A stretch of 64,000 bases of DNA, taken from NCBI GenBank assembly GCA_963513935.1, contig OY740765.1, positions 71,210,253 to 71,274,252 of the forward strand, given 5' to 3'. This stretch comes from Aphrophora alni (taxonomy: Eukaryota > Arthropoda > Insecta > Hemiptera > Aphrophoridae). The translations under genes and the position numbers were made by a program. The notes below the pieces were generated by a model that was given only the letters and a program-made list of their open reading frames with translations, did not search any database and had not been told where the DNA came from. Below, one piece after another: positions 46,327 through 58,099 of the stretch. Within the stretch, counting starts at the first letter, position 1. The number at the start of each line of letters is the position of its first letter.

Positions 46327-46588
46327 TTTGATTTATTATAAAAATAAATCAACAACAATGAGTTACAATAGATTATACTTGAGTTGTCAATGTGAAATAA
46401 GAATGCTTAAAGCGTTGGTTGGTATCGTTTCCTAAACCAACCAGATGTAGAGCTAGTGTCTTTCGCAAGCGTTTGTAAAAAGATAAATTCAAAATGGCGG
46501 ACTCTGACTTACCGCGCAATCAGCTCGTATGGAATTATGATGTTGAATTGTAATTCTGTTACTGTTTTCCAAGCGTTAATTCAAGAAG

Positions 46589-46606
46589 ATCCGGCCCGAG
46601 GGACCA
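46589..46606 (-). promoter_or_regulatory. Primer-binding site, tRNA-Tyr-like
   Basis: Four bases inside the 5' LTR, the plus strand reads ATCCGGCCCGAGGGACCA. This is the sense of a tRNA 3' end including CCA, and resembles the 3' end of animal tRNA-Tyr with two differences (from memory). The minus-strand complement would therefore anneal to that tRNA to prime reverse transcription. Confidence 0.6.
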
Positions 46607-46610
46607 AAAA

Positions 46611-47359
46611 TGTTGCGTGTTTTATGTTATAAACAAAGATCTATTAGTTACCGAGAGACCAGAGTTTTATAGTGAACTCAAACTTTATAAGTTCCAACGA
46701 GTGGTTGAATGACGGTACAGAGTTTATGTTAATTAAACTTTCATACAATCTGTGTAAATAATAATTGAGTAACAGTGAAGTTCATTACCTTGAATTGATG
46801 CAATGTCCAATTGTCCAACAGGGTAATTCAGGAAGCGATGTAGACAGACGTAGCACTACACTTAACACAGCTAGCTGGTTATCATAATTATTCTATTGTT
46901 TATATTTGTCACTCTTAAATCTACACAGATTGCACTTATAAAATAGGTTAATAATTAAAAAGCGTGGCAGAGCCGAATTGTAATAAATACCGCGTTGCGT
47001 TATGAAAACTATGCACTTGCATATAAAATTAAAGCGAGTTGAAAGGAATTAGCGTTTGCGTGATACACAGATGAGGTGTTCTTTACAACTAACTTTCTAC
47101 CCTTCAAGAACATGGAACGCGCCCCCAACCACGTGATATAGTCCGATCATTCTGGACCAATGGGAGGCTATGATGATGTCATTTAGCCTTGAACATAACT
47201 GCAATTGTGGGTAAAAACACCCCTCGTGTGATTGACATGGACTCTTCTGGATCGTATGATCAACTAATTATTGTGGTCTGATATTGTTAGACGGAGACAG
47301 AAAATCGTAAATGTAGAGAAACCAGTTTATTCGAAAAGGGCATATAAAAATACTGAACA
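46611..47359 (-). repeat. Bel/Pao 5' LTR
   Basis: TGTTGCGTGTTTTATGTTAT...AAATACTGAACA on the plus strand. It pairs with 40075-40823 at the same length with about 14 substitutions by eye. The minus-strand transcript would start here. Confidence 0.92.
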
Positions 47360-49110
47360 CGTATAATTTAAATTATGCAGATTGATGATTTAAACATAGA
47401 GCTTGTTAGTTACTTAGGACTTATAATTAAGAGTATAAAAGTTGTTGTCTTAAACAGAGAGCGTGATAGTTGTTTGGGACGTATGATTAAGATTGAGTAG
47501 ATTATTGATGTAAACACAGAGCTTCATAGTTGTTTATTACGTATGTAGATTATTAAATAAAACACATAACTTGATAGTTTTTTATGAAGTATATTAAAAA
47601 GTGTACAGATTATTGATATAAGCACAGAGTTTGATATTTATGTAGTACGTATAATTAAGAGTACCCCATTTATTGATTTAAACACAGAACTTGATAGATG
47701 GTCCGAACTTGTAATTAAGAGGATACAAATTATCGATTTAAACATAACGCTTAATAAATGTTTAGAACCTGTAATTAAGATTATTGATTTAAACACAGAG
47801 TTTGGTAGTTGTATAGGACGTTTAATTAAATTACCAGTATGCAGATTATAGAATTAAACACAGAGATTGATAGTTGTTTAGAACATGTAATTAAGAGTTT
47901 GCAGATTATTGATTTAAACGCAGAGTTTGATTGTTGATTAGGACTATAATTATGCTGATTATTAGTATGCTGATTATTGATATGAACACAGAACTTGGTA
48001 GTCATTTAGGGCGTTTAATTAAGATTATGTAGATTATTGATTTGAAAACAGAGCTTCATTATTGTGTAGGTTGTATAATGAAGAATATGCATATTATTGA
48101 TTTAAGTATAGAGGTTGGTAATTGTTTAGGCCTTATAATTAAGAGTATGCATTTTACTCATTTAAACTCAGAGCTTGATAGTTGTTTAGAACTTATAATT
48201 AGAAGTATGCCATTATTTATTTAAGCACAGAGCTTTGCTAGTTGTTTAGGACGTATAATTAGGAGTATGCACATTATTGATTTAAACACAGAGCTTGATT
48301 GTTGAGTAGTACGTATAGTTACGAGTATGCAGATTATTGATTTAAACACAGAACTCAGATTGTGTAATTAAGAAGATACAGATTATCGATTTAAACACTA
48401 AGCCTAATAGATGTTTAGAATCCAAAATTAAGAGTATCCAATTTATTGATTTAAACATAGAGCTTGATACTTGTTTAGGATGTATACTTAGGAGTATTAA
48501 GATTATTAATTTAAACTTAAAGCTTGGTACTTGCTTAGGACGTATAATTAAAAGTATGTAGATTATTGATTTTAAAACAGCGCTTCGTAGTTGTTTATGA
48601 CGAATAATTAAATCAATAATCTGTATACTCTTAATACAGATAATTGATTTAAACACAAAACATGATAGTTGTTTAGGACGTATAAAATATGTATGAGTAT
48701 TCTCATTATTGAATTAAACACAGTGCATGGTAGTTGTTTAGGATGTGTATTTATTAGTACGCACATTATTGATTTATAAACAGAGATTGGTAGTTATTTA
48801 GGATGTATAATTTAAGAGTATGCTGATTATTGACTTAGGATATTATGCTGGGTAGTTGTATAGGACGTATATTTAAGAGTGTGCAAATCATTGATTTAAA
48901 CACAGAGCATCATAGTTATTTAGAACATGTATTTAAGTATATGCAGATTAATTATTTTAATTAGAGCTTGTTATTTGTTTAGGATGTTTTAAAACTATCC
49001 ATATTATTGATTTTAACAAGATCTTGATAGTTGCAGTTGTTTAGCTAGTGTAATAAAAAGTATGCAAATTACTGACTTAAACACAAAGCTTCTAAACACA
49101 ACATGTACAA
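47360..49110 (+). repeat. 60-bp satellite array, right part
   Basis: About 29 further copies of the same 60-bp unit as 38600-40074, resuming with CGTATAATTTAAATTATGCA directly after the LTR. Open frames 48042-48224 (plus) and 48342-48656 (minus) reflect the multiple-of-three unit. Divergence between units is substantial, and there are small indels. Confidence 0.9.
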
Positions 49111-49517
49111 TCTATTTAACATTGTAATCACAGTTATTTAAATTTCAGGTGCGAGGAACAATGCTGAATACAATACTGGAGATCCTAGTTCTGCTTATAG
49201 TGTCTTCAATTTATAGTAGGCTTTATTTTTCAATATTAGTACTAATTATATTTCTAAAACACGCCATTTCTTTTGTATTATACTTAAAAGTTAAAATAAT
49301 TATACTATTTTTTTGCATGTTAATTATCTAGCTTTTGAATTTGTATTACTTTTTATTGTGTTATGAATCAATATGCATGGCTACAACTTATAAACTTACA
49401 TTTGAAATCGAAAATCTTCTAATTTATTAGTCTTGTTTATTTTGTCTATTGTCGAGTGTGTTAAAAGTACATAAAAAGTTTTATAAAAACACTACAAATT
49501 ACAGATTAAAATAAGTA
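49111..49517. other. Non-coding AT-rich spacer
   Basis: Nothing recognised; the 49149-49331 frame is hydrophobic low-complexity AT-rich translation. Confidence 0.35.
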
Positions 49518-50074
49518 CTACAATGAAAAATCTCAACTTTTTTATTTGAGCTAGATCGTACGCTTCCCCTACCTTATTTAATAAGCGCACTAGTCTCAAA
49601 TCCTGAATTTTTCGTCCAGGATTCGTTTCCGCGAAACAAAGAATGAATTATTCAATCCCCTGGAAATGTAGGCTTCTGTATCTTGTCTGGCCTGGATTGA
49701 ATAACTCCTTCAACAGTTTAGGTTGCCCCAAACTGCCGGTACCCCCTTTTTTTATTTAACTACTTCCAGTTCTGTATTTAAGTTACCCTTATGCTCAGGG
49801 AGAACACGATTTTATTTTTCTATCTTTTATTATTCCCTAGGGAGCTTGTTCTTGAGAATACCTCGTAAATACAATATATCTTACCTTAATTCCCAAAATT
49901 ATCTGTAAGCATAAACAAGATGTGTGGTTAATTAAACACAACTACCCATTTTTTTTTTTTTGATTTTAACAAATGTAACTTATTTATTTGATCTGCTTTG
50001 AAATAAACAAAAAATCAATTTTATCAATATTAAAAAACAAAATTATTTAAAACAGAAAATTACAATATCCTTTA

Positions 50075-50145
50075 GTTATCCTCATGACCAATTTCTTCCG
50101 ACTCTGACGCTATTAGAGTATTCGAGGGCTAGGAGTCTTTCACCT
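50075..50145 (-). repeat. Family A fragment beside the Jockey segment
   Basis: ACTCTGACGCTATTAGAGTA followed by TTCGAGGGCTAGGAGTCTTT matches the middle of family A (reverse orientation, compare 7050-7090). Confidence 0.6.
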
Positions 50146-50192
50146 TACACTACTCTTTTCTTCGTACACTACTCTTCAACCTATATCAATGA

Positions 50193-51044
50193 ATGATGTG
50201 TGGTAATCTTATGGATAAGTCTATAGTGGCAAATTCCACCACCGGTTCCGATCGGGTGAAAGCCCCGGTGGTCGGTGCTAGCCGCTCGGATTGTGGGGGC
50301 GGCAAATCACACGACAACCCTAAAGGGGTGGCAAACTTGGCCCCAAAACATGCGGCAAGTACAGAAGCAGAAGCTGAAGACCCTTTCAAGAGGAAGGAAG
50401 TTCTCCGAAGAACTCCCGCGTCAGAAGGAAGTTTTGGGAACGCTGATGGAAGTACTGATCAAAATGAACTAACATCGAGTAAAGTTAGCTTCATTTCGCA
50501 AACAGAAACTGAATTATTCTTGTGGAATTCGTGGAAACAAGCAGAAGATAGAATAAATAAGTTGGAAGGAACATTGGAAGCACTAAAAGAAAGCTTTGCT
50601 TCAAAACAACTATTCCAATATGAAACAGATGAGGAAGAACTGGAAAAGGAGACAGAGTGGATTATGACACGAAATAGAGAGAGAAATAGTAAAAAGAGAA
50701 AAGCTGTTTCTCCTCCTGAAGAAATATCACCTGATAAACAACTATCAAGAGACAGAAATGTAAGGGAAAGTAAGAAGGAAGGAAGCTTGCCACCACCTAT
50801 TTTTATAGAAGGAATTAAAGAATTCAGCTTACTTAAAGAATCTGTATTACAAGTTGCTACTAGCAAAATTAGCTTAAAGGTATTAGCCAATAGTGAAGTA
50901 AAACTTATTACCAATGAAGACAATGACTATCGCCTCATAATGCAATTTCTAAGAAAGAAAGGGTCCAGGAAGGAAGCCCATTTTATAACATTTCGTACCA
51001 CACATATCAATGTAAAAAAGAAAAACTCTATAAAATCGTTGTAA
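50193..51044 (+). pseudogene. Jockey-type LINE ORF1 (gag-like), frameshifted
   Basis: The 283-codon frame has the composition of Jockey ORF1 proteins: a Ser/Gly/Ala-rich N-terminus, a short coiled-coil-like LWNSWKQAEDRINKLEGTLE, then a Lys/Glu-rich basic stretch and PPPIFIEGIKEFSLLKESVL. After a frameshift in an A-run near 51015, coding continues as KLYKIVVRGLHQSTKEDDIK then DDLKDKGHEVVRATN, the PRE_C2HC domain that precedes the CCHC knuckles in this family. The knuckles themselves are absent because the sequence jumps into ORF2 near 51140. ORF1 would bind element RNA. The start Met at 50193 or 50196 is plausible but unproven. Confidence 0.8.
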
Positions 51045-51104
51045 GAGGCTTACATCAGTCAACAAAAGAAGACGATATTAAGGATGATTTGAAAGACAAA
51101 GGGC

Positions 51105-51515
51105 ATGAGGTTGTTAGAGCAACAAATACCAAATTCTTCTCAATACCAAGTTATATGCTATCCTCTTAAAGTCAGAGAAATGATAAAAGAAAGGAGGCAA
51201 GCACGTCACATCTGGCATAAATTAAGAAACCCTGTTGAAAAGAATAAATTTAACAGAATAAGTAACCAGCTTAACCATCTAATTAAAGAAATAAAGAGGA
51301 GTTGTTTCGAGAGCTACTTGGAAGGTCTGTCAGCTGAAGTGGACACCAACTTTTCGTTGTGGAGAGCTACGCGTAGACTTAAGCGACCTACAGTTAGAGT
51401 TCCTCCAATTAGAGATGAAGAAGGGAGGTGGTTACGGCGTGATGACGAAAAGACTGAATCGTTTGCTAAACATCTTTATGGAGTATTTCAACCACACGAG
51501 TGCCAAATTTATATC
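51105..51515 (+). pseudogene. Jockey-type LINE ORF2 fragment (endonuclease-RT linker)
   Basis: From about 51165 the frame reads VREMIKERRQARHIWHKLRN, then LIKEIKRSCFESYLEGLSAE, SLWRATRRLKRPTVRVPPIR and TESFAKHLYGVFQP. This is the segment between the APE-type endonuclease and RT domains of Jockey ORF2 (compare the family pattern sLWkatk.lkrp...pPi). Everything between ORF1's PRE_C2HC and this point is deleted, and the sequence ends before the first RT motif. The last residues of the open frame (CQIYIPGKSV) are family D sequence. No target duplication was found, so this is not a simple insertion. Confidence 0.8.
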
Positions 51516-53356
51516 CCAGGAAAATCAGTTTGACTCTACTTTAATTTTTGCCAATTTTGCCTCAATATGAAAAAAGGGATAATTTGAATGACTTTTCAGA
51601 CCATGACCGCCGTCTGGAAGATCCTTGTCTCGATGTTCCTGGATGATGGGACGATTTTGATTCTCTGGTGTCCGGTTGTTGTTGAAGTTTATAGATGATC
51701 CATGTGTCCTTAGCGAAGTTCCTGTGGAGTGTTAATTTTCATTAACTCTGGATGTATAAGATTTTCCACTTTTTCGGAACTCACTGCAGATTCGCTAATT
51801 TAACATTTCACTACTCACTTCGATTTATTTCCTTTACAACTTGATCTTTAATACTGATATTTAACCATTTTAACTTTTTTGTAATTTTTCGGAAAGTTTC
51901 GGGCATAGCAACACCTTACACTTGTTTTAACTGTTTTTTAACTTTACCACTTTTTAGACGACTTTTTTCAGAGAGAGCGACGAAGTCTCGTGCAACTATA
52001 TTTATAGCCTAAAACTATCGTATTCCCATACCAATTTCTATCCCTCGCAGGGATAATACGATAGTTCTTTATTTTCGTATTTCTTACGTAATTCTTGCGT
52101 TAATTTTCTGTTCTAACATTTGGTTTGTTTGCCTATGAGTAATTTACCATGGTCCAAGTCCTCTAATCTTTTATTTTAATTGTTTTCCTGTAATTAGTCT
52201 TTTTCATTATTATGACTGTCGGTTGGTATTCTTGACTCCGCCCATTTATACGTCACGAAGTCCTGGAGTTTGGAACTCTACATCTTCAAACTTGCTACTG
52301 CACAATTCCCTATTGTTTCTTCTTTATTCTTGTTTAGCGGTTTTCCTAATTTATTTTTCATTTTTTAATTACCAGCATTTTGTAGGTCTTCATGTCAGCT
52401 TTCGCGAGAAGTTCGCGTGGTGTTTTTCGGCCCACCCGTTCACCTGCAATTCGTAATGCAATAATCAGCGTGATTTTCAGTTTTTGTTTATCACAACTGT
52501 CACTTTAGAGTTTTGAAACTTCACCATTTTGTTCAGTTCCTTTAACAAACGCATTAGCCGCAGCGATGATTCTGTCTGACCTTCAGATCCTGGATATTTT
52601 CACACTTGGTTTCACACTTCTTCGTTTGGGGGGTTATTACTTACTGATCACCCTGGGACTTACATATTCTTTTGTATACTTAATTTTAAACAGGTTTTCC
52701 TAATTTTGAAACTCTAACTTTATTCAACCATGGTGTGAAAACCATAACTTTTCTATTTTAATCAACTTTTTATTTTTTACTTTAATTATCTGTGAAAATT
52801 TACTCTATTAATTATCCCTATACAACACATTCTCAAAATTTACATTTATTTACTTTTTATTCTATTTTCAACTATATCATTTCTCTTAACTTTTTTAATA
52901 TTAATTTTTTCAAAATTTGTCTAAGAATCTTTTATTCTTAAAATTCTTTACCAATCACAGAAATACCAAGGTTTTTTGATTTTGTGTAATTTTGAAAATA
53001 TTTTAATTCTTGATTTAAATCTGTTGCACCGTATGTTAATTTTTATGAAATAACCGTAATTGATATGTATTGCGTACAACTTGTACTACAATTAATTACA
53101 CATCCTTTAACTGTATTATTTCATATTTTCATAATTCATCAAATACGTTTTTTTAACTCAAAATCTACCGACATGATTTTACTGTCAAAACGGGTAGGCG
53201 AAAGTTGACTTTAGACCGAGTCATAGGTCAGTTTCACCGACTCGCGCTGATCAGCAAAGTTGCTTACAACTCAGCCAAACCTTGTATTAGGATTAAATTT
53301 TGATTTTTCTCATTTTTGACCAAAATATAATCCCATACAACGAATTTCCGTTGTAG

Positions 53357-55320
53357 TACATTTATTACACATTCTAAGTTATTAAAATCATTTAAAACGT
53401 TTAAAATTTTTAAAACAAACAAAATCTATAGGTTTGGGTAAGGCTATCCAATGGGAATTTGGCAACAAACCCAACAAGCAACCGATTTATTTGTAATGAA
53501 TAATTTACTTGTTTGGAATTATAAGCATTGTTAATCCCTTTCTTGTATTTCTATAGCAAGATTTAAGGCAAAGACAAAATGTTTGCCAAGTCGGCATTCC
53601 AATTTGAAGTAATGAATGTGAATATGATATAAATTCAAAGTTTTAAAAGAAATAATTCTCTCTCATCGGTCTAAAACGTTTATATTTAAATGGTACACAA
53701 TAAAATAATTAAGAACATATTAAATAAAACAGAGATTGATAGATAGATAAAGTTATTTTAAGGTAAAGCTATTACTATCAATCCTCTTTACTGCTTTAAA
53801 TCATAAAAATCAAAATCAAATTCAGTAGAATACAAATTCAATTAAGAAATAAAAATTTATTGATTATTTCTTAAAACAAAATGGTTACATAACAATAAAA
53901 ATTTCAAGATATAAAAACGTAAATTAAAATAAAATTTCAAAAAAGGTAATTCAATTTACGAAGAATATTGACATCACTGTAATATAAAAATAACAGAATA
54001 AGTTGATAATAAAATATGGAACAGTAACAAAATAAAATATTACCTCTTGGACCTATTTGTCAACAACTCAGGAGGGAATAGGAGAACATGATGTACTCAG
54101 GAGCATTTTCATCTAATAATTTAGCCACCCAAATCTCCATCCTCAATCCTGTTTCGTTGTTCATTTCTGGTTTATGTAGTAAATAAGATTGGTGTGTGTC
54201 AAATAATAACAGCTTTTTGGAAACCAGGTTATTAAATTTTCAACAAAAATGTATCTTTGGAAAAACCATGATTTTTTACAGTCCCGAAAACTTTTTCTAG
54301 GGGACCGAAAAACTAAACACTGTTCTGGTAAAAATGGGGCTGTTCCAGTGAAACCGGGACGTCTAGTCTATATTTGGTAGAAATATTATCATCTTTTACA
54401 GAATACATTATACAATTTTTAAAATAATTAAATATATATATATATATATATATATATTTGAAATTGTATCCATTTTATTCTGTTTTATTCTGAGGAAGCT
54501 TGAATTTATGTACAAATTAATAAATTTACACTCTTCTGTAGTAATATTGTTTGTTATTCTTATCTAAATGACACATGCTTCTTACTTTTCACTTTTGTAT
54601 ATCATTGGACATATAAAACATTGTTTTACACAAAACACTGCATTACCAGTTAATTCTACTAGTTATAACTTGCTTCAGGAGGTCATTCATGGTGACTGTG
54701 TCAAACTGCTTTTTATAGTTGTCCATATGTTTGCTGCATGTTCCAATTCATTTCTTCAATACACATGCTTATCAGTTGATGTTGCTCATCTATACCATCT
54801 ACTTGTGGTTTTACTCAATAGTGGCTCTCATGCTCATAGAGTCGTGAAGAGGATCAGGTGTTCAGAAAGTGTATTACTGTTTTTATTTTATTTGTTCTTA
54901 AAAGATGAAGTGTAGAAAAAAAATTATATCTTCCGCCTTATAACAAAATGATTAATATGCCATCAATATCCTATCAGTTACCTAGTAAACTTTACTAGGG
55001 TCATTTTTAAAGTTAGAACCGTTATGCTAAAGACCACAGAACATAGATATTTTATTTAAGGTCACAAATATATAGATTGTTTTGTTAAAGGTCACTAAAA
55101 ACTAGACTTGTATCTGCTTATTTCTCCTGTTTCACAGTTTATTTACAGTGACACAGAACTCATTTTTATTGAGGGTTATCCCTTGACCTTCAAATTGATT
55201 TAAAATAGTTTACCATTAAAAAAATAGTGTGTTGTAATTTTTTTAAAATTATTGTTTTCTAAATTTTTGGCTTATCATAAAGTCAATAACGAATATAATA
55301 TTTTTAATCAGATAATTGTA
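53357..55320. other. Non-coding AT-rich sequence
   Basis: A (TA)n tract lies at 54431-54459. The 115-codon plus frame 54568-54915 (VIHGDCVKLLFIVVHMFAAC) is the only longer frame; it is hydrophobic and matches nothing I know, so it is not called a gene. Nothing else was seen. Confidence 0.4.
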
Positions 55321-55329
55321 AAATTAAAA

Positions 55330-55860
55330 TTTTTGGTTGATACCAGATTTATAATTTATGTCAATGATCTGTGCACAAGAGGTTTTGTTTGTTAAATTAC
55401 TGCCTTTGTTGATGATATCATACTTTCTCATACTTACGATTATTCATAAAGTCGTTACAGAAATATATTAAATTTTTTATTTTAAATTATATGTTTTTAA
55501 TTGAAAAACTAAATTATTTTTAATGTAAAAACCCAATAATTCCTATCATTGTGGCAATTTTACTGATAATTTCACATATTTGCTTGTTAATAAGGTGGAT
55601 CAATTAAATTATCTTGGCATAGTTATTTATTTTTATTACATTTGGAAGGGACATGTTAATAAAATTAATAGGGAGCTACACAATAACGTACACAAGATAT
55701 ATTACTTGATATATTATTGTTCTACCAGGGTTTTGGTAACTGTTCATCATCTTGTTTAGTTATCTCAAGATTAGTGTACGATTTTAAGGTCTTGGGGAAG
55801 GTTTTCTATTGACCAGGGGCAGCAGATTATGGATTTCATTAAACGGGTCAGTATTTATAA
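55330..55860 (+). pseudogene. Decayed LINE reverse transcriptase fragment
   Basis: The plus strand reads FIIYVNDLCTRG, a stop, then TAFVDDIILSHTYD, matching the LF.iYiNDL...FADDt.L block of LINE RTs with FADD altered to FVDD. Later VDQLNYLGIVIYFYYIWKGH with VNKINRELHNN matches the 'v.yLGv.iD..lsWk.Hi..i..kl' thumb-adjacent segment. Stops and gaps are frequent, so this is an old copy. The preceding GxPQG motif was not identified. The style resembles Jockey/CR1 elements, and the copy at 15830-17010 is of similar type but better preserved. Confidence 0.6.
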
Positions 55861-58099
55861 GGGCCCCTCCTATCCCAACTTTGAATCAACAATATAGCTT
55901 AGGTAAGGCACTCTTTCTTTAAAATAAAACTTACCTTTTCAGGTTTTTGAACAGATATGACTTCCTTATCAATTTAAATATATATAATTTTCTGAAAGTT
56001 TCAATTAGGCCTATTACTGACTGTTACTTATTATTTGTGTTTTGTTTATTCATCTTTTATAGTTCTATAATATACCTGAAGCATGTTTCTCTATAACTCT
56101 GTAATGGAATATTTCAGTACGTTTTTATTAGCCTTTGAATTTAATGTTTTTATTTATTCTTCATCAGACACTGGATAATTTGTAATAGTGTACATTTTTA
56201 GTTTGGTAATCTTAGTTTGAATAAGAAAATAAGTTTAACTCGATGCAATAAACAGGAAACGTATTCTGTTTTTTGAATAAAATAAATAAAAGAAAGTTAT
56301 TAGTACAAAATGATCAGAGAAATTTATTAAAAGTATGTTAATATTTAAAACAGATATAATTTTAGTTATAAGAAAAATGTGACATCAGCATTATGAATAA
56401 TAGTGGGAGACTGTTGCCAACCAATTATTCAATCCAGTGGGATCTAGACTTTTTGAGAGGTAACATGTATGAAGTAATAAATATGTTTGCCGAGACAAAG
56501 CCTAACCGTAAAAGAAAGAAATTGTTTTTATAAAGGACTAGAAGTTCTACTTAAAGAAAAATAATGTGATTTTGTGAGTTAGTTTGAATAAGAAAGAAAT
56601 AAACTTTTAGAGTGAGAAGACGTGATTGTAAAAAATGATGTAATAGATAATAGCCGTACCGCGGAAGCAGGAAAACGTACTCAATAAATGACAAATATTT
56701 GTGTTTTTAAGAAAAACTATGTGATTTAACTGGTATGTTTTGAATAAAAGACAAAGTAGACAATTGTGATAATTAGAAAAGTGAAAAGTAAAACTGAAAA
56801 AGTTATTTTTTTTAAAAAAGAGACGGGATATTTGCTAAAACGACGCCATGTGGTTTTACCAAGGAAGTTGCATGAATAAATTTAAAGTTTTATGTAAAAT
56901 GTACAATTTAACTTCTGTGTATAATTGCATGGCTTAAACTATGTTCTATAGAAATTTAAACATAAAAATAACTAGAAATTGTAATTCACAAATGAAACTT
57001 GTATAGTATGTTTCTAGAATTATCGCGTGTTTTTTAATAAAGAAAAATATTTTATTTGAAGATAATGTTAAAGAATTTTATAATTAAAAGATATTCATTG
57101 TTTGACTTGTTGAATTAGATGTTTTAAATTTAAAAATATATATATATATATTTTGTAAAAGAGATTGTGTAATATAAAATTATTACATTTTGAATAATGA
57201 AAGATTTTATTTTGTAATTAGGTTGCAACCATAATATTAATAATAAATAAAGTATTAATGAAATATAATTTTGGATTAATATAGAGTGTAGGATGTTACG
57301 TGTAATTTTGTCTGTTCAGGTAATAATTTGATTTTGTATGAAATTCAATATAATATGTTTATTAATAATAAAATGTGCATTTCAGAAAGAAGGATTCTGT
57401 ATTTTATTGAAATTTTTCCAAAGTACACTGTTTTAAAGAACTTGCGACCTCAGATAATCTTTTTATGCTCTCTTCAAGAGTACCTACTTCTTTATAATAA
57501 TTTTTGATTTTTTTTTTTTTTTTGTAATAAACATTACAAAATGGCGTCCAACTTTTATTGAAATATTAAGATAATGTCATTACAGATTAATAGAATAGTT
57601 ACAAATTCAACTTAAAAAAATTAAATAATTTTTTTGTTATCATAATTAGACATACATGAAACTAACAATATTCTATTTAAGAGATTTCAAAACATAACTG
57701 TTTCACTAAAAAGATAAATACAGTTTGTAAAACTAGCCAATCGAAAAGAAATAAAACACCTGATAGTCATTAATATTCACAAAAAGTAAGAGATATTATC
57801 ACTGTGCACCACAGGGTGCATGGGTATTGAGAAAAACAATACAGTTGTGGTGAAAAAAGGGTTGGAATGACTTTGTCGAAAGTCCAGACTCTCCATGTCA
57901 GGTCTCAAAACTGGTAGGTAATGAGGCATGTAGATAGCCTACCTTCTTCCGAGCAGGATCACTTTTTTTCTTAAAGTAAGTCAATAATTTCTTATTATTA
58001 AAACTGTAATTCAATAATAATGTACAATTATTATATTTGATTAATTTAATAATTTATTTTTAATAAATCAAATTATTTGTATATGAAAATAATTTTGAA
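55861..58099. other. Non-coding AT-rich sequence
   Basis: No gene was recognised. There are poly-T at 57508-57523 and short (TA)n at 57137-57152. 57530-57560 contains a CATTACAAAATGGCGTCCAA motif of MITE type, but ends could not be paired. Confidence 0.4.

Larger units (their letters stand above)
40075..47359 (-). mobile_element. Full-length Bel/Pao LTR retrotransposon, inactivated
   Basis: A 7,285-bp element on the minus strand, with two 749-bp LTRs (TG...CA), gag, protease, RT/RNase H and integrase in Bel/Pao order, a tRNA primer-binding site, and a 5-bp target duplication in the 60-bp satellite. By eye the LTRs differ at about 14 positions, roughly 2 percent, so the insertion is not very recent. 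In-frame stops and frameshifts interrupt pol. The integrase frame ends only about 155 bases before the 3' LTR, leaving no room for an envelope gene. Confidence 0.93.
49518..53356 (-). mobile_element. Unassigned 2.6-kb element (family D), copy 2, with a Jockey segment inside
   Basis: The plus strand starts CTACAATGAAAAATCTCAAC and ends CGAATTTCCGTTGTAG, again flanked by TA (49516-49517 and 53357-53358). It aligns in reverse with 29815-32461. 49550-50075 corresponds to the right part of copy 1 and about 51515-53356 to its left two-thirds. Between them, about 50095-51515 is Jockey-type LINE sequence, while the matching 31625-31900 of copy 1 is missing. The promoter palindrome and TATA box are retained at 51997-52066. 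The small frames 49723-49908 and 52223-52456 are within it and not considered genes. Confidence 0.6.

Noticed and set aside
38600..49110. Regular 60-bp periodicity as a possible CRISPR array
   Set aside because: The whole unit is repeated with diffuse divergence; there is no split into constant repeats and unique spacers, and the genome is eukaryotic.
50193..51533. Jockey ORF1 and ORF2 frames as one host gene with an intron
   Set aside because: Both parts are recognisable LINE proteins normally separated by knuckles and an endonuclease. The junction is a deletion, not a splice-site pair.
54568..54915. 115-codon plus-strand frame
   Set aside because: Hydrophobic composition typical of T-rich DNA, no motif, no splice or poly(A) context. 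It was kept only as a note in the region entry.
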